Assembly (NCBI GenBank): GCA_018817425.1
Contig: JAHITX010000081.1
Span: 1-36,931 of the forward strand
Source of the DNA: Pseudomonadota bacterium
GTDB lineage: Bacteria; Desulfobacterota; Desulfobacteria; Desulfobacterales; RPRI01
Reading direction: 5' to 3'
Length of the DNA stretch: 36,931 bases
Below the pieces are notes generated by a model. The model was given only the letters and a program-made list of their open reading frames with translations, ran no database searches and was not told the DNA's origin. Below, piece after piece: positions 14,926 through 23,901 of the stretch; the stretch's first letter is position 1, and the number at the start of each line of letters is the position of its first letter. A program made the translations under genes and the position numbers.

Positions 14926-16396
14926 GGTCAATGCCGTTGAATTAAGCAGGTTGCCTGTATGCTGAATGAAATTTTTTGTTTCGCTTTTTAAAATTACGTT
15001 TATAACTTCTGCCCGGCCGGACTGATTCAAGGCATTTTAGAAACAGGTCTTGCAGATTTGATATGATCTGACAGGTTGTTTCATAAGGATTTGTCATCAG
15101 CAGTACAATAGTATTTTTAAGACCCGAAAGAGCTTGAGTTATATTGATATGGTATTTGTATTTTCGTTTTGCAGTTTTTAAGTCTGCAAGAGGTTGTACG
15201 GAATTGACGATAATCATTGTCAGGTTCTTTGAAAACACTTTAGCATAAAAATCCTGATATACGGATCGAACCGTTTTGCCGGAGAAGTTTTCTATCTGGA
15301 CACGGCATTTCATGATCTTATAGTCTTCTTCAACGGGCCATCTCATATGGTAGAGTTCGGCAAAAACATCATGATCGAATCGATCTTTATCGAGAAGAGA
15401 GGTAATAAGAATTTCAGTTTCACCGGAAGGTAGTTCAATCCGGATGAGCCGAACCCTGATATCTGTTGTATCGAGCCCCATTTCTTTACACATTCTAATG
15501 GAAGGATAGGTCTGCGGCAGTTTAACGATTTTTTCCTTTTTGCCGGAATTAAAAAACTTTTTGATGATCTTCCATTGGGAGACTTTAACCCGCGCACAAA
15601 AATGTGCATCGAGGGATAAGATTAAACTGAAAAGCCATGCTGCCGGATAACCCCGATCCAGTAATACCAGATCAGATGGCATCAATTTTGTGAAATGAAG
15701 AGATGCCAGTTCTCTTTCTCCTTCTTTTTGGGCCTGATGAGCGCATCGAGTGTAAGGTGATTCAGGACATCAAACATTTGAGATATTCTGGCTTTAGGAC
15801 AAGGATCTCCATTGGTTCCATTCCAAACGCCAAAATGCTCTAAGATTTCTTGTTCATCCGGCACTGTACCCGTAGAACCATCAACGGCAATTAGTCTCAT
15901 TCCGTTCCAGGTTTTAAGAAATGTTGTTCTTTCGTATTCATTGATCATTTCCTTATTGAGTTCTACGAACACAGACGGTTTGAGCTTTTTTCGCGCTTTT
16001 GTAACAGCACTTTTGGTAGCATCTGGATTTGGGACCAGTTGATTATCTTTTGTTTTGAAAAACTCTTTTAGTTCAGTTTCGTACGACCCTTTATTAAGGT
16101 TTGCAAAGAAGGTTACTAAATTCTTAAAAGGAAGTGAACGTTTCCTGGTAAAGTCATTTGGAGATTCTTTGTGGCGGGCTTGAAAATCTTGTGATTCGAT
16201 AATATTTTCAAGATGTTTAACTAATTTTGGCACACTTATGGAAATTCATGATCCATGCCAACTTTGTTGATTTCCGATAATTTTTTTAACATTTTTGCTC
16301 CTCCTTGAGTATTGATTAAAGATGAGCTATTTTAGCATGTTATATTAAATTTGCAAGATCTTATTGAAATATTTTCTTAATTCAACGGCATTGACC
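14926..16396 (-). mobile_element. IS4-family insertion sequence, about 1.47 kb
   Basis: The ends are perfect 21-base inverted repeats: GGTCAATGCCGTTGAATTAAG at 14926-14946 and its complement at 16376-16396. CAGT lies directly outside each end (14922-14925 and 16397-16400) and may be a target duplication or part of a longer imperfect terminus. One transposase region fills the element on the reverse strand, and its stop codon lies inside the left inverted repeat. The element landed just after hicA. Confidence 0.85.
14942..16233 (-). pseudogene. IS4-family DDE transposase, split by a -1 frameshift
   Basis: Two reverse-strand frames join into one transposase. The upstream part (16233 to about 15712) has LIAVDGSTGTVPD with the first catalytic Asp. 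The downstream part (about 15720 to 14942) has LVLLDRGYP with the second Asp and YHMRWPVEEDYKIMK, the Y-R-E-K block with the catalytic Glu. The break falls at a run of five A on the coding strand: reading CCC AAA then slipping back one base restores RPKKEGERELASLHF. It may be decay or programmed slippage. The GTG start is also doubtful: a better start with GGAGGAG (MLKKLSEINKVGMDHEFP, about 16294) runs into TAA at the GTG, a possible second lesion. Confidence 0.75.
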
Positions 16397-16544
16397 CAGT
16401 GGTTACCCTATAATTCACCATTCACCATTAAAAAAAGCCCCAGGCCAAAACCTTAAAACCCACTTTTTGACCCCAAAAAGCAGGCACTAAGAGGAAAAAA
16501 CACTCCAGATTGGAAGGATTATCCCATAAAAACAAATACTTATC

Positions 16545-16757
16545 TTGGCCAGACCCCGCATTGCAAACCAGTCCCCGGGAAAGAACCAGAACGACCCTGC
16601 TGCCGTTTTAGAGTTTGCGCAAAAGAGGATGAAGAAAATCGGCAATATTGACACGACTGCCTGGACCAATGACGAGCATGAAAGCCTTCGTGCTGCCTTC
16701 ATTGATCTCAAAAATCAAATCGACGGTTTTCTGAACTCTAATCCCAGGCAGGCATGA
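16545..16757 (+). CDS. Hypothetical small protein
   Basis: A 70-codon frame beginning at TTG (MARPRIANQSPGKNQNDPAA) with a plausible amphipathic second half (FAQKRMKKIG, then SLRAAFIDLKNQIDGFLNS). I do not recognise it. No good ribosome-binding site precedes the TTG and no ATG is available upstream, so it may be a fragment of a longer lost gene in this decayed stretch. The amino-acid composition looks protein-like, which is the only reason to list it. Confidence 0.3.
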   Translation: MARPRIANQSPGKNQNDPAAVLEFAQKRMKKIGNIDTTAWTNDEHESLRAAFIDLKNQIDGFLNSNPRQA

Positions 16758-16958
16758 AGTATTCGCTAATGATAACATAAGGTTACTATTGGCGGTTGAC
16801 CGCCACTCCCCTGAAAAACAGGCGCAGTAGCTTTTCTTGCCGCAGTTAGGCTAGGCGGAGCAGAGGAATTCGGATTGTCATGTTCATGGGGATTCGCACA
16901 TAAATAAACTTTAAGCTTTGTTTCAAAAAAACGTGAGAAAAATTTACGTTTTTTCAGT

Positions 16959-18059
16959 TTACATATTCACCGCCAGGCCCTGTGTAATCTGGTTTAAGCC
17001 CTGATTGATGAGATTCAGCCCTTGTTCCAGAATGTATGGTTGCGTTGGAAAATTTTGAGCTCCTGTTTTGAAAGCAGCTGAATTTACAGGGTTTCTGAAA
17101 TAATGTTTTGATGTAATTGATGCCCAAAGCCATTTCTATTCAAGTTCTGTAACCAGCTAAAATGATAGATTTTTTTTTAATAGCGCCACGAACCAGCAAT
17201 TTTTTCATTTCATACCGAATTTGAGCGGAATTTCAAAAAAATTGATTTAGAGCACGTTTCAGGTCAGCCATTTTAAAACCATGGACGGAATATTTGGGCT
17301 TTAGTAGTTCCTGGCATAGGGTCAATTGTCGATCTTTTCTGAAATCGGGCGGTGTTACTTTTTGGTCATTATGGTCTATGATTGTATGATCAAAGGGATT
17401 TGTCTCACCATCGCAAATAGTGGACACATCAACATCGGCACAGCAACTCAACAGCCGTTTGTTGCATCCGAGACCGAACCACAGACAGGCCTGTAAAAAG
17501 AGGGCAGGCTTTTGAAGCCCCAGCGATTTGGGGTTATTGATGGTGGTTTCAGTTCGAATAAAGTATCCGGTCTTACGCGTGACCTTCAGGTTATTGTACT
17601 GGCTGCCTGCTGAAGAGCTGCTGGATCTGAGACATCTGTGAATGCATTCTCTTTCATTTTGTATGCTACTTCTTTTTGATGTAGTTGTGGCCATTGAAGT
17701 AGAATTTACAAGGAAAAGGGAGATACGATGAGATTTCAGATAACAGGGCCCGCCAAGAACAGCGTCATGGAAGTAGATGTAATACTGCTTAATCAGTTTT
17801 CTGCATTTGTAAAGCATCTGAAGTCTTCGGCCCTTTTTTGTGGTGAAATCTCTTGAGGCAATTATCCTGACAGGTTCTTTGTCAGTAATGATGTGATAAT
17901 TGAGCTGGTCTGTGAAAATCCCATAGCTTTTAGAAAAAGAACCACGCATGCAGTGGAAAAGAACTTCAGGATATAACCACGGATGATGACACGGTCAAAA
18001 CAGGTGTAATTAAATTTGATATTTTCTGAGGACTGATTTATAAATGCGTTGTTGTTCAC
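16959..18059 (-). pseudogene. Decayed gene of an uncharacterised deltaproteobacterial protein family
   Basis: Reverse-strand pieces in different frames line up as one former protein. It starts INQSSENIKFNYTCFDRVII from an ATG at 18057-18059, continues after a frameshift as FTDQLNYHIITDKEPVRIIA and LMQMLYKCR-like to FHDAVLGGPCYLK, is scrambled at 17600-17750, resumes GYFIRTETTINNPKSLGLQK and PDFRKDRQLTLCQELLKPKY, shifts frame again as FRNSAQIRYEMKKLLVRGAI, and ends NQGLNQITQGLAVNM before a TAA at 16959-16961. From memory the family has intact members of about 400 residues in related bacteria, often near mobile DNA; its function is not known to me. At least three frame breaks make this copy dead. 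Confidence 0.65.
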
Positions 18060-18088
18060 GGGTACCCTTTCCTATTAGTTGATTATGC

Positions 18089-18118
18089 TTGACACTCAAT
18101 TTCGATATAGAATATTAT
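18089..18118 (+). promoter_or_regulatory. Sigma-70 promoter upstream of pseB
   Basis: TTGACA at 18089-18094 and TATTAT at 18113-18118 are separated by 18 bases, a near-consensus promoter. It lies about 160 bases ahead of pseB, at the edge of the decayed region, and is the best candidate for driving the whole sugar locus to 36713. Confidence 0.6.
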
Positions 18119-18147
18119 CCGTTAACAATCAATAGCTTAGGAGCTCT

Positions 18148-18210
18148 ATGGGCATTTTTCGGAACTTTAGTTTGATAAATAATAAAGAATTATGGCGAGA
18201 ACGAATATAA
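18148..18210 (+). CDS. Possible 20-codon leader peptide in the pseB leader
   Basis: ATG at 18148 preceded by AGGAG (4-base spacing) opens a short frame, MGIFRNFSLINNKELWRERI, ending TAA at 18208-18210. It lies between the promoter at 18089 and pseB. It could be a translated leader, a leftover of a lost gene, or chance. Confidence 0.25.
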   Translation: MGIFRNFSLINNKELWRERI

Positions 18211-18279
18211 AATATAATTTTAATGTTTAAGAATATTAATCCCTCGCAGTTTGCGGTGATAAAAAAAAGGCTATAAACA

Positions 18280-19263
18280 ATGTTCAATGATAAAGTTATT
18301 TTAATCACAGGTGGTACTGGCTCTTTTGGGAAAAAATTTACAGAGATAATTCTTAAAAGATATAAACCAAAAAAACTTATCATCTTTAGTCGTGACGAAT
18401 TGAAGCAATTTGAGATGGCAATGGAATATCCTGAACATAAATATCCATGCATTCGGTTTTTTATCGGTGATATTCGAGATAAGGATCGTTTGTTTAGAGC
18501 CTTTCACAAGGTTGATTATGTAATTCATGCAGCTGCACTTAAGCATGTCCCTGCTGCTGAATATAATCCTTTTGAATCTGTGAAAACCAATATTATTGGT
18601 AGCCAGAACGTAATCAATGTTGCTATTGATAAGGGTGTTAAACGGGTAATGGCTCTCAGTACAGACAAGGCAGCAAATCCTATTAATCTCTACGGTGCTA
18701 CTAAACTTTGTTCCGATAAACTTTTTATTTCTGGTAATTCATATGTAGGTCAGGAGGAAACTATTTTCAGTGTTGTTCGATATGGAAATGTTTTAGGGAG
18801 CAGGGGGAGCGTGGTCCCATTTTTTCTCAAAAAGAAAGCTGAAGGAAAAATATTGCCGATCACTGATCCCCGAATGACGCGCTTCTGGATTACTGTGGAA
18901 CAGGGGGTGGATTTTGTTATTAACTGCTTCCGAACTATGGTTGGTGGAGAGCTTTTTATTCCTAAAATCCCAAGCATGAATATGAGGGATCTTGCTATTG
19001 CGATAGGTTCTGAATGCAAAACAGAAATAATCGGAATCAGGCCTGGTGAGAAACTTCATGAAGTCATGGTGCCCAAGGATGACGCACACAGAACTATTGA
19101 ATATGATGACAAATATATAATTCGGCCTGACCAAGAATTTTTCGGACGCCGTTTTAATTCCAATGGTGGAAAGCAGGTTTCGGAAGGGTTTGAGTATGAT
19201 TCAGAAACTAATCCCTGGAAACTTACTATTGACGAAGCAAGGGAAATGATCGCTCAATTATAA
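18280..19263 (+). CDS. pseB: UDP-N-acetylglucosamine 4,6-dehydratase (inverting), PseB
   Basis: A 327-residue extended SDR. It carries TGGTGSFG (10-17) for NADP binding and STDKAANPINLYGATK (127-142), in which D129, K130, Y138 and K142 correspond to the PseB catalytic set. The RYGNVLGSRGSVVPFF and FWITVEQGVDFV blocks are typical of PseB/FlaA1-type enzymes. It converts UDP-GlcNAc to UDP-2-acetamido-2,6-dideoxy-L-arabino-hexos-4-ulose, first step of pseudaminic acid and of several 6-deoxy amino sugars. No membrane helices, so it is the short soluble form. It is first in the locus; the next gene follows after about 100 bases. Confidence 0.93.
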   Translation: MFNDKVILITGGTGSFGKKFTEIILKRYKPKKLIIFSRDELKQFEMAMEYPEHKYPCIRFFIGDIRDKDRLFRAFHKVDYVIHAAALKHVPAAEYNPFESVKTNIIGSQNVINVAIDKGVKRVMALSTDKAANPINLYGATKLCSDKLFISGNSYVGQEETIFSVVRYGNVLGSRGSVVPFFLKKKAEGKILPITDPRMTRFWITVEQGVDFVINCFRTMVGGELFIPKIPSMNMRDLAIAIGSECKTEIIGIRPGEKLHEVMVPKDDAHRTIEYDDKYIIRPDQEFFGRRFNSNGGKQVSEGFEYDSETNPWKLTIDEAREMIAQL

Positions 19264-19363
19264 TTACCTTTGGGAAACAGGCAGTTGGTGAAGGCGAGAT
19301 AAAAATCGTATATGGTCAAAACTGAAGCAAAACGACTTAAAAGAAAAAAACTGCGATACACCT

Positions 19364-20254
19364 ATGGATCGATTAATATTGGGAACAGCTCAGCTAGGGA
19401 TGAATTATGGTATTGCAAATAAGCCTGGAAGACCTAATCCAGATCTTTCTCGTAAGATAGTGCAATCTGCTTGGGAGAACGGAATAAGAGAATATGATAC
19501 GGCTCAGGAATATGGTGAAAGCGAAAAGACATTGGGGAAAGCCTTGAGTTCTCTTGGCCTTAGTTCAAAGGCTAAGATAATTACCAAATTGAACCAAGAG
19601 CTTGACCATCTCGACAAAAAAACTATGACTCAAGCTGTGAGGGAAAGTATAGCTCAACTTGATGTTCCAGCTTTGCACGGGTTGATGCTTCGCCGGGAGG
19701 AATATCTCAATCTTTGGGAAAAAGGCCTTGGTGAGATATTTCAAGGTTTTGTCGCACAAGGATTAACCCGGTATTTAGGTGTCTCCGTTTATTCTCCTGA
19801 AATGGCAATCCTTGGGTTGAATACAGATGGTATTGATATGATTCAATTGCCTTCAAATATTTTAGATAGGCGATTTGAAAATGCAGGCGTGTTTGACCTT
19901 GCTAAAGAATTGGGAAAACAAATACATGTCAGGAGTGTGTTCTTGCAAGGTCTGTTACTAATGGACAGGTGCGAGATACCCTCGAATATGCAATTCGCAG
20001 GTTCTGTTTTGGAAAAATTGAAGCATGTGGAGCAGGAGACAGGCTTATCGAGGCAGAATTTGGCATTCGGTTATGCCAAACAGGCATATCCTGATGCAAA
20101 AATCGTTTTTGGAGTGGAAACTTCTGAGCAACTTAATGAAAATTTCATAAGTTGGGCAAAGGAGTTACCTCACGGTTTAATCGCTCGGATAAAGAATGAG
20201 TTCAAAAATGTCGAAAATAGAGTATTGAATCCAGTTTTATGGCCAAATAAATAG
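19364..20254 (+). CDS. Aldo/keto reductase of a sugar locus, catalytic His replaced
   Basis: A 296-residue (beta/alpha)8 aldo/keto reductase. Of the usual Asp-Tyr-Lys-His tetrad, D45 (REYDTA), Y50 (QEYGESE) and K75 (IITKLN) are present, but the His position reads Arg (LMLR110). LGTAQLGMNYGIAN at the start is typical of family members seen in nonulosonate and flagellin-glycan loci. It probably reduces a keto-sugar intermediate with NAD(P)H, or has shifted to epimerase-like chemistry. Context after pseB supports a sugar substrate. A 224-base gap with weak hairpins follows. Confidence 0.82.
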   Translation: MDRLILGTAQLGMNYGIANKPGRPNPDLSRKIVQSAWENGIREYDTAQEYGESEKTLGKALSSLGLSSKAKIITKLNQELDHLDKKTMTQAVRESIAQLDVPALHGLMLRREEYLNLWEKGLGEIFQGFVAQGLTRYLGVSVYSPEMAILGLNTDGIDMIQLPSNILDRRFENAGVFDLAKELGKQIHVRSVFLQGLLLMDRCEIPSNMQFAGSVLEKLKHVEQETGLSRQNLAFGYAKQAYPDAKIVFGVETSEQLNENFISWAKELPHGLIARIKNEFKNVENRVLNPVLWPNK

Positions 20255-20478
20255 CATCAGGATTTCTGGTGCCACATGGAAGAGTTTCTTGCTAAGAGAT
20301 GAAATTTGTTCAATAAAATTAGCAAGAATTTATTAAAATTAATTTTGGGTTTCCATGTTTTAGAAACCATATGAGGGTCTCTTTTTTGAGTTTTTTTAGC
20401 TTAAACCCTATTCCTCAATTTTCAATTGGTATTCTTTACAGAATAAGTTTATAAATATCAAACTAAAGAGAATAAAGC

Positions 20479-21598
20479 ATGAAAATAGGAAAAGATCGAC
20501 TAACATTTGCGAAAATTGGAAACCAAGAACATCCCTTAGTATCGAAGTTTTTCTTAAACGTTGAAAATGAGGAAGGCGTTGTTAGAGACTTTGAGAATGA
20601 GCGTATCAAGCCAGATGATGAAGATTTAGGGATAGCGGATGAAATATTAAGTCATTTTTCGAAATATTCATCAATAGGCGGGCCTAGTGATGAATGGTCT
20701 TGGATTGATGAAAATTGCAGAAAAGAATACATCTCTGCTCTGCTCAATGAAGATAGATATCAACTTGCGCTAATGTTAAGAAATATGTTCAGAAATTCTT
20801 CAACATTTGGCATAACATCTGCTCATATCGAAAGTTTATCCTTAAAAGATAAACGGAAAGAACTTCTTAACACAATACTTTTAGACATTGATACTTGGAA
20901 AGAGTTTACAAATAACAATGAGCTGGCAGCGCTTGATTGGACTAATTTTTTTGGAAATCCTTGTGGGTTAGAGGTTAATGGGGTTTTGATTTCTGCGGAC
21001 ACTCTTCGACATGATTATTTCGCTAAGAAAATTTCAGGCCTGTTAGAGACCTTTAGGGAGCATACTCATTACTCAATAATAGAAGTTGGGGGGGGGGTAT
21101 GGCGGGCTTGCCATGCAATTGATAAGGAACCTCAGAAATAATTTTTCATATACAAATATTGATTTAGTTGAAACATTGTATGTTTGTTATTATTTTTTAA
21201 AAAGAAATTCAAACAAAAAAGTTATTCTTTTAGACGAGGAAAAGATCAAGAACCAGGAGCTTTTTGGTGATATTTTATTGGTTCCAGAACGATTTAAAGA
21301 TAAAATAAATTGGAATGTCGATTTATTTTTTAACGCCTGTTCTCTTGCGGAGATGAATAAACAATATGTAAACGAATATATAAATTTAGTTAACACTGGA
21401 AAGCCAAAGATTATACTTCACTTAAATAGTAATTTTCTCGAATTCCCAGATTCAAAAAGGCACATTGAAACCCTGGCCTCGGAGTTCCACTTTGATTCTT
21501 CTTACTTTACTCTTCTTACTTTTTTTGTATCACCATGGGCGCCAGGTTATAGAGACAGGGAATTTATTTATTTTTCAAAAGATCTTATTAAAAGGTAG
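20479..21598 (+). pseudogene. Putative sugar O-methyltransferase, off-frame at a G10 tract
   Basis: Two overlapping frames form one protein of about 372 residues. The first part (from ATG 20479) holds the family's N-terminal region including FGNPCGLEVNGVLIS and ends in IIEVGGG; the second resumes YGGLAMQLIRNL and NIDLVETLYVCYYFL to the stop at 21596-21598. The break is exactly at ten consecutive Gs (21088-21097); nine would give EVGGGYGGLA, the SAM-binding glycine loop. It resembles the putative sugar O-methyltransferase family. As written, translation passes into a wrong frame and stops at 21141. Slipped-strand repair could switch it on and off, or one G is a sequencing error. I call it a phase-variable or frameshifted gene, not a fully decayed one. 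Confidence 0.8.
21088..21097 (+). repeat. Homopolymeric G10 tract in the methyltransferase SAM motif
   Basis: Ten Gs in a row, the longest G or C run I noticed in the window. It interrupts the reading frame of the methyltransferase gene; nine Gs restore it. Confidence 0.9.
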
Positions 21599-21859
21599 TC
21601 TGCCAAAAAGATAGTCTTCAATGGATGCGTTCAAAGAAAAGGTGATTTGCCTTTAATGGTCATGACTAAATACAATATCTTGCTATGAGATTAGTTCAAC
21701 ACACTTTAAGAAATAAGAACGGAAACGCTATATTAGGGAATACGCGAATACAAAACATCATTCGATATCAATTTTTTTCAAATTTTAGAGGTAGCGATTT
21801 TGATGGATTGGGTTGATAAGCATGAATAAATTTGCATAGGGGATAGGTGGTCGATATTT

Positions 21860-22594
21860 ATGACTAAGACAGATAGTAATGATCATTGTAGATCATGGTA
21901 TGAGGAGAGTTATAGTGATGCGGGGTTTAAGGCACAGCGGCTATACCCGAATGAAGAGTTATGTCGTTTTTTGGGCAGAGAGTATTTTCTAAAAACGGCC
22001 AAAGCAGAGCGGAATCAGGTTCGTATTCTGGAGTTAGGATGTGGTTCTTGCTCCAATTTGTGGATGATTGCCAAGGAAGGATTTGATGCATATGGCATTG
22101 ATCTTTCCTCCGAAGGTGTTTATCTTGGTAGAAAAATGCTTGAGTGTTGGGGAGTGGAAGCACAACTTGATTTAGGAACAATGAGCGAGTTGCCATATGA
22201 AACCAATTTTTTTGATGTAGTCGTGGATGTATTTTCTTCTTATTGTCTTTGTGAGGAGGAACTTCATCGCTGTATCAGTGAGATAAGTAGAGTTCTGAAA
22301 CCTGGCGGCAATTTTTTTTCTTATACCCCTGGAGCAAAGTCAGATGCGTTCATAAATCCTTTTCCCGCTAATAAAATTGATGATTGGACATTGGATGGAA
22401 TAAGAAGAGAGGATTCACCATACTATGGAAATTTTTATCCATTTCGTTTCATTGCCCCACAGAACTATAAGACACTCCTTGAGAAGAATGGCTTTAAAGT
22501 AAGCTATTTGGAAACTGTCAGCAGGACATATAACAATATGCAGGAATATTTTGAGTTTGTTACCATAGTTGGGGAAAAAAATGAAACTTACTAA
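21860..22594 (+). CDS. Class I SAM-dependent methyltransferase
   Basis: A 244-residue Rossmann methyltransferase. Motif I is ILELGCGSCSNL (56-67), followed by YGIDLSSEGV (motif II), FFDVVVDVFSSYCL (about 115-128) and ISRVLKPGGNFFSYTPG (motif IV-V). It lacks a recognisable substrate domain; by context it methylates a sugar or sugar-nucleotide of the locus. It opens the tightly packed run of genes and overlaps the next gene by 14 bases, implying coupled translation. The 261 bases before it show no gene. Confidence 0.82.
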   Translation: MTKTDSNDHCRSWYEESYSDAGFKAQRLYPNEELCRFLGREYFLKTAKAERNQVRILELGCGSCSNLWMIAKEGFDAYGIDLSSEGVYLGRKMLECWGVEAQLDLGTMSELPYETNFFDVVVDVFSSYCLCEEELHRCISEISRVLKPGGNFFSYTPGAKSDAFINPFPANKIDDWTLDGIRREDSPYYGNFYPFRFIAPQNYKTLLEKNGFKVSYLETVSRTYNNMQEYFEFVTIVGEKNETY

Positions 22595-23900
22595 GAGTTT
22601 GCGAATGCAAACGCATGCCAAAAAATTTATTCCTGGAATGACCCAGCTTCTTTCCAAACGGCCTGACATGTTCACCGAAGGAGTTTGGCCTGGGTATTTC
22701 GACAAAGCCAAAGGCATAGAAGTCTGGGATCTGGACGGCAATAAGTATATTGATATGAGCATTTCCGGAATCGGGGCCAATGTGCTTGGATATTCCGACC
22801 CAGATGTAGATGCTGCAGTTATAGAAGCTATTTCCAAAGGAACAAGCTGCTCTCTTAATTGTCCTGAGGAGGTTGAATTGGCTGAGTTGCTCTGTACTCT
22901 CCATCCTTGGGCTGAGATGGTGAGATATGCCCGCACAGGCGGAGAAGCCATGGCCATGGCAGTGCGTTTAGCCCGCGCCCACACGGGGCGAGATAAAATT
23001 GCTTTTTGTGGATATCATGGCTGGCACGATTGGTATTTATCCGCCAACCTTGGAACTGAAAACGCACTTGGGGAACATTTACTATCTGGCTTAAGCCCTG
23101 CTGGAGTTCCAAAAGGACTCAAAGATACTGCCTTCCCATTTCGGTACAATCAATTAGAAGAGCTGAAAGAAATTGTATCAAAGCACGCTGGTGACCTCGC
23201 GGCTATTGTAATGGAGCCCATTCGGAATGTGAAACCTGAACCTGGCTTTATCGAAGGTGTTAAGGCCTTGGCTGAGGAAACAGGCGCAGTATTTATTGTA
23301 GATGAGATTTCGGCAGGATTCAGATATAATACTGGTGGATCTCATATGGTTTTCTTCTCAGATATGCCGGATATGGCTGTCTTTTCTAAAGCACTCGGAA
23401 ATGGATATGCAATAGCTGCTGTTATTGGAAGTGCTAAGGTAATGGAGGCTGCACAAAATAGCTTTATCTCCAGCACCTGCTGGACTGAAAGGGTTGGTCC
23501 AACAGCAGCAATAGCGACAATTAAGAAACATAAGGCCGTTTCGGCTGGCCCTCATCTTATTATGATTGGGGAGAAAGTTCAGTCCGGCTGGAGGAAAATT
23601 TCGGAAAAACATAATCTCCCAATTCATATAAGCGGAATGAAACCGATGGGACATTTCGTCTTTGAGCATGAAAAAAAACAGACAATGAAAGCCTATTTTA
23701 TTCAACTCATGCTTGAATATGGCTTTTTGGCATCTAATATGTTTTATGCAATGTATGCGCATTCTGTAGGCGATGTTGAAAAGTATCTGGATGCAGCTGA
23801 CTTTGCATTTGAAAAAATCGCAAGATCAATAGCACAAAATGATATTGAAAAAAGATTAGTTGGAAAACCATCAACAGTTGGTTTTATGAGGCTTGCTTAG
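22581..23900 (+). CDS. Class III (glutamate-1-semialdehyde-type) PLP aminotransferase
   Basis: A 439-residue fold-type I aminotransferase. I start at ATG 22581 with GGGG just upstream; a TTG at 22569 is the alternative. Hallmarks are WDLDGNKYIDM, the phosphate loop RTGGEAMAMAVRLAR, FCGYHGWHDWY, VDEISAGFRY and VFSKALGNGYAIAA, with K270 as the PLP-binding lysine. It is HemL-like in sequence but stands among sugar genes, so it more likely aminates a keto-sugar or places an amino group on a side chain than makes aminolevulinate. Similar class III enzymes accompany SpsF and NeuB genes in other surface-glycan loci as I recall them. Confidence 0.88.
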   Translation: MKLTKSLRMQTHAKKFIPGMTQLLSKRPDMFTEGVWPGYFDKAKGIEVWDLDGNKYIDMSISGIGANVLGYSDPDVDAAVIEAISKGTSCSLNCPEEVELAELLCTLHPWAEMVRYARTGGEAMAMAVRLARAHTGRDKIAFCGYHGWHDWYLSANLGTENALGEHLLSGLSPAGVPKGLKDTAFPFRYNQLEELKEIVSKHAGDLAAIVMEPIRNVKPEPGFIEGVKALAEETGAVFIVDEISAGFRYNTGGSHMVFFSDMPDMAVFSKALGNGYAIAAVIGSAKVMEAAQNSFISSTCWTERVGPTAAIATIKKHKAVSAGPHLIMIGEKVQSGWRKISEKHNLPIHISGMKPMGHFVFEHEKKQTMKAYFIQLMLEYGFLASNMFYAMYAHSVGDVEKYLDAADFAFEKIARSIAQNDIEKRLVGKPSTVGFMRLA

Positions 23901-23901
23901 C

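Noticed and set aside
16792-16806. GGCGGT-TG-ACCGCC mini hairpin
   Set aside because: A 6-bp stem with a 2-base loop and no T-run; probably part of decayed mobile DNA.
18280-19263. Treating the locus as a standard pseBCFGHI pseudaminic acid operon
   Set aside because: Only PseB is a clear match; no PseG was found, gene order differs, and extra reductases and a class III aminotransferase are present.
20348-20390. Possible terminator after the aldo/keto reductase
   Set aside because: GGTTTC/GAAACC forms only a 6-bp stem and the T-runs that follow are not adjacent to it; I could not support a real terminator.
22581-23900. Reading the class III aminotransferase as HemL (glutamate-1-semialdehyde aminomutase)
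   Set aside because: The fold is shared, but the setting among NeuB and SpsF genes and the divergent N-terminus favour a sugar-pathway role.
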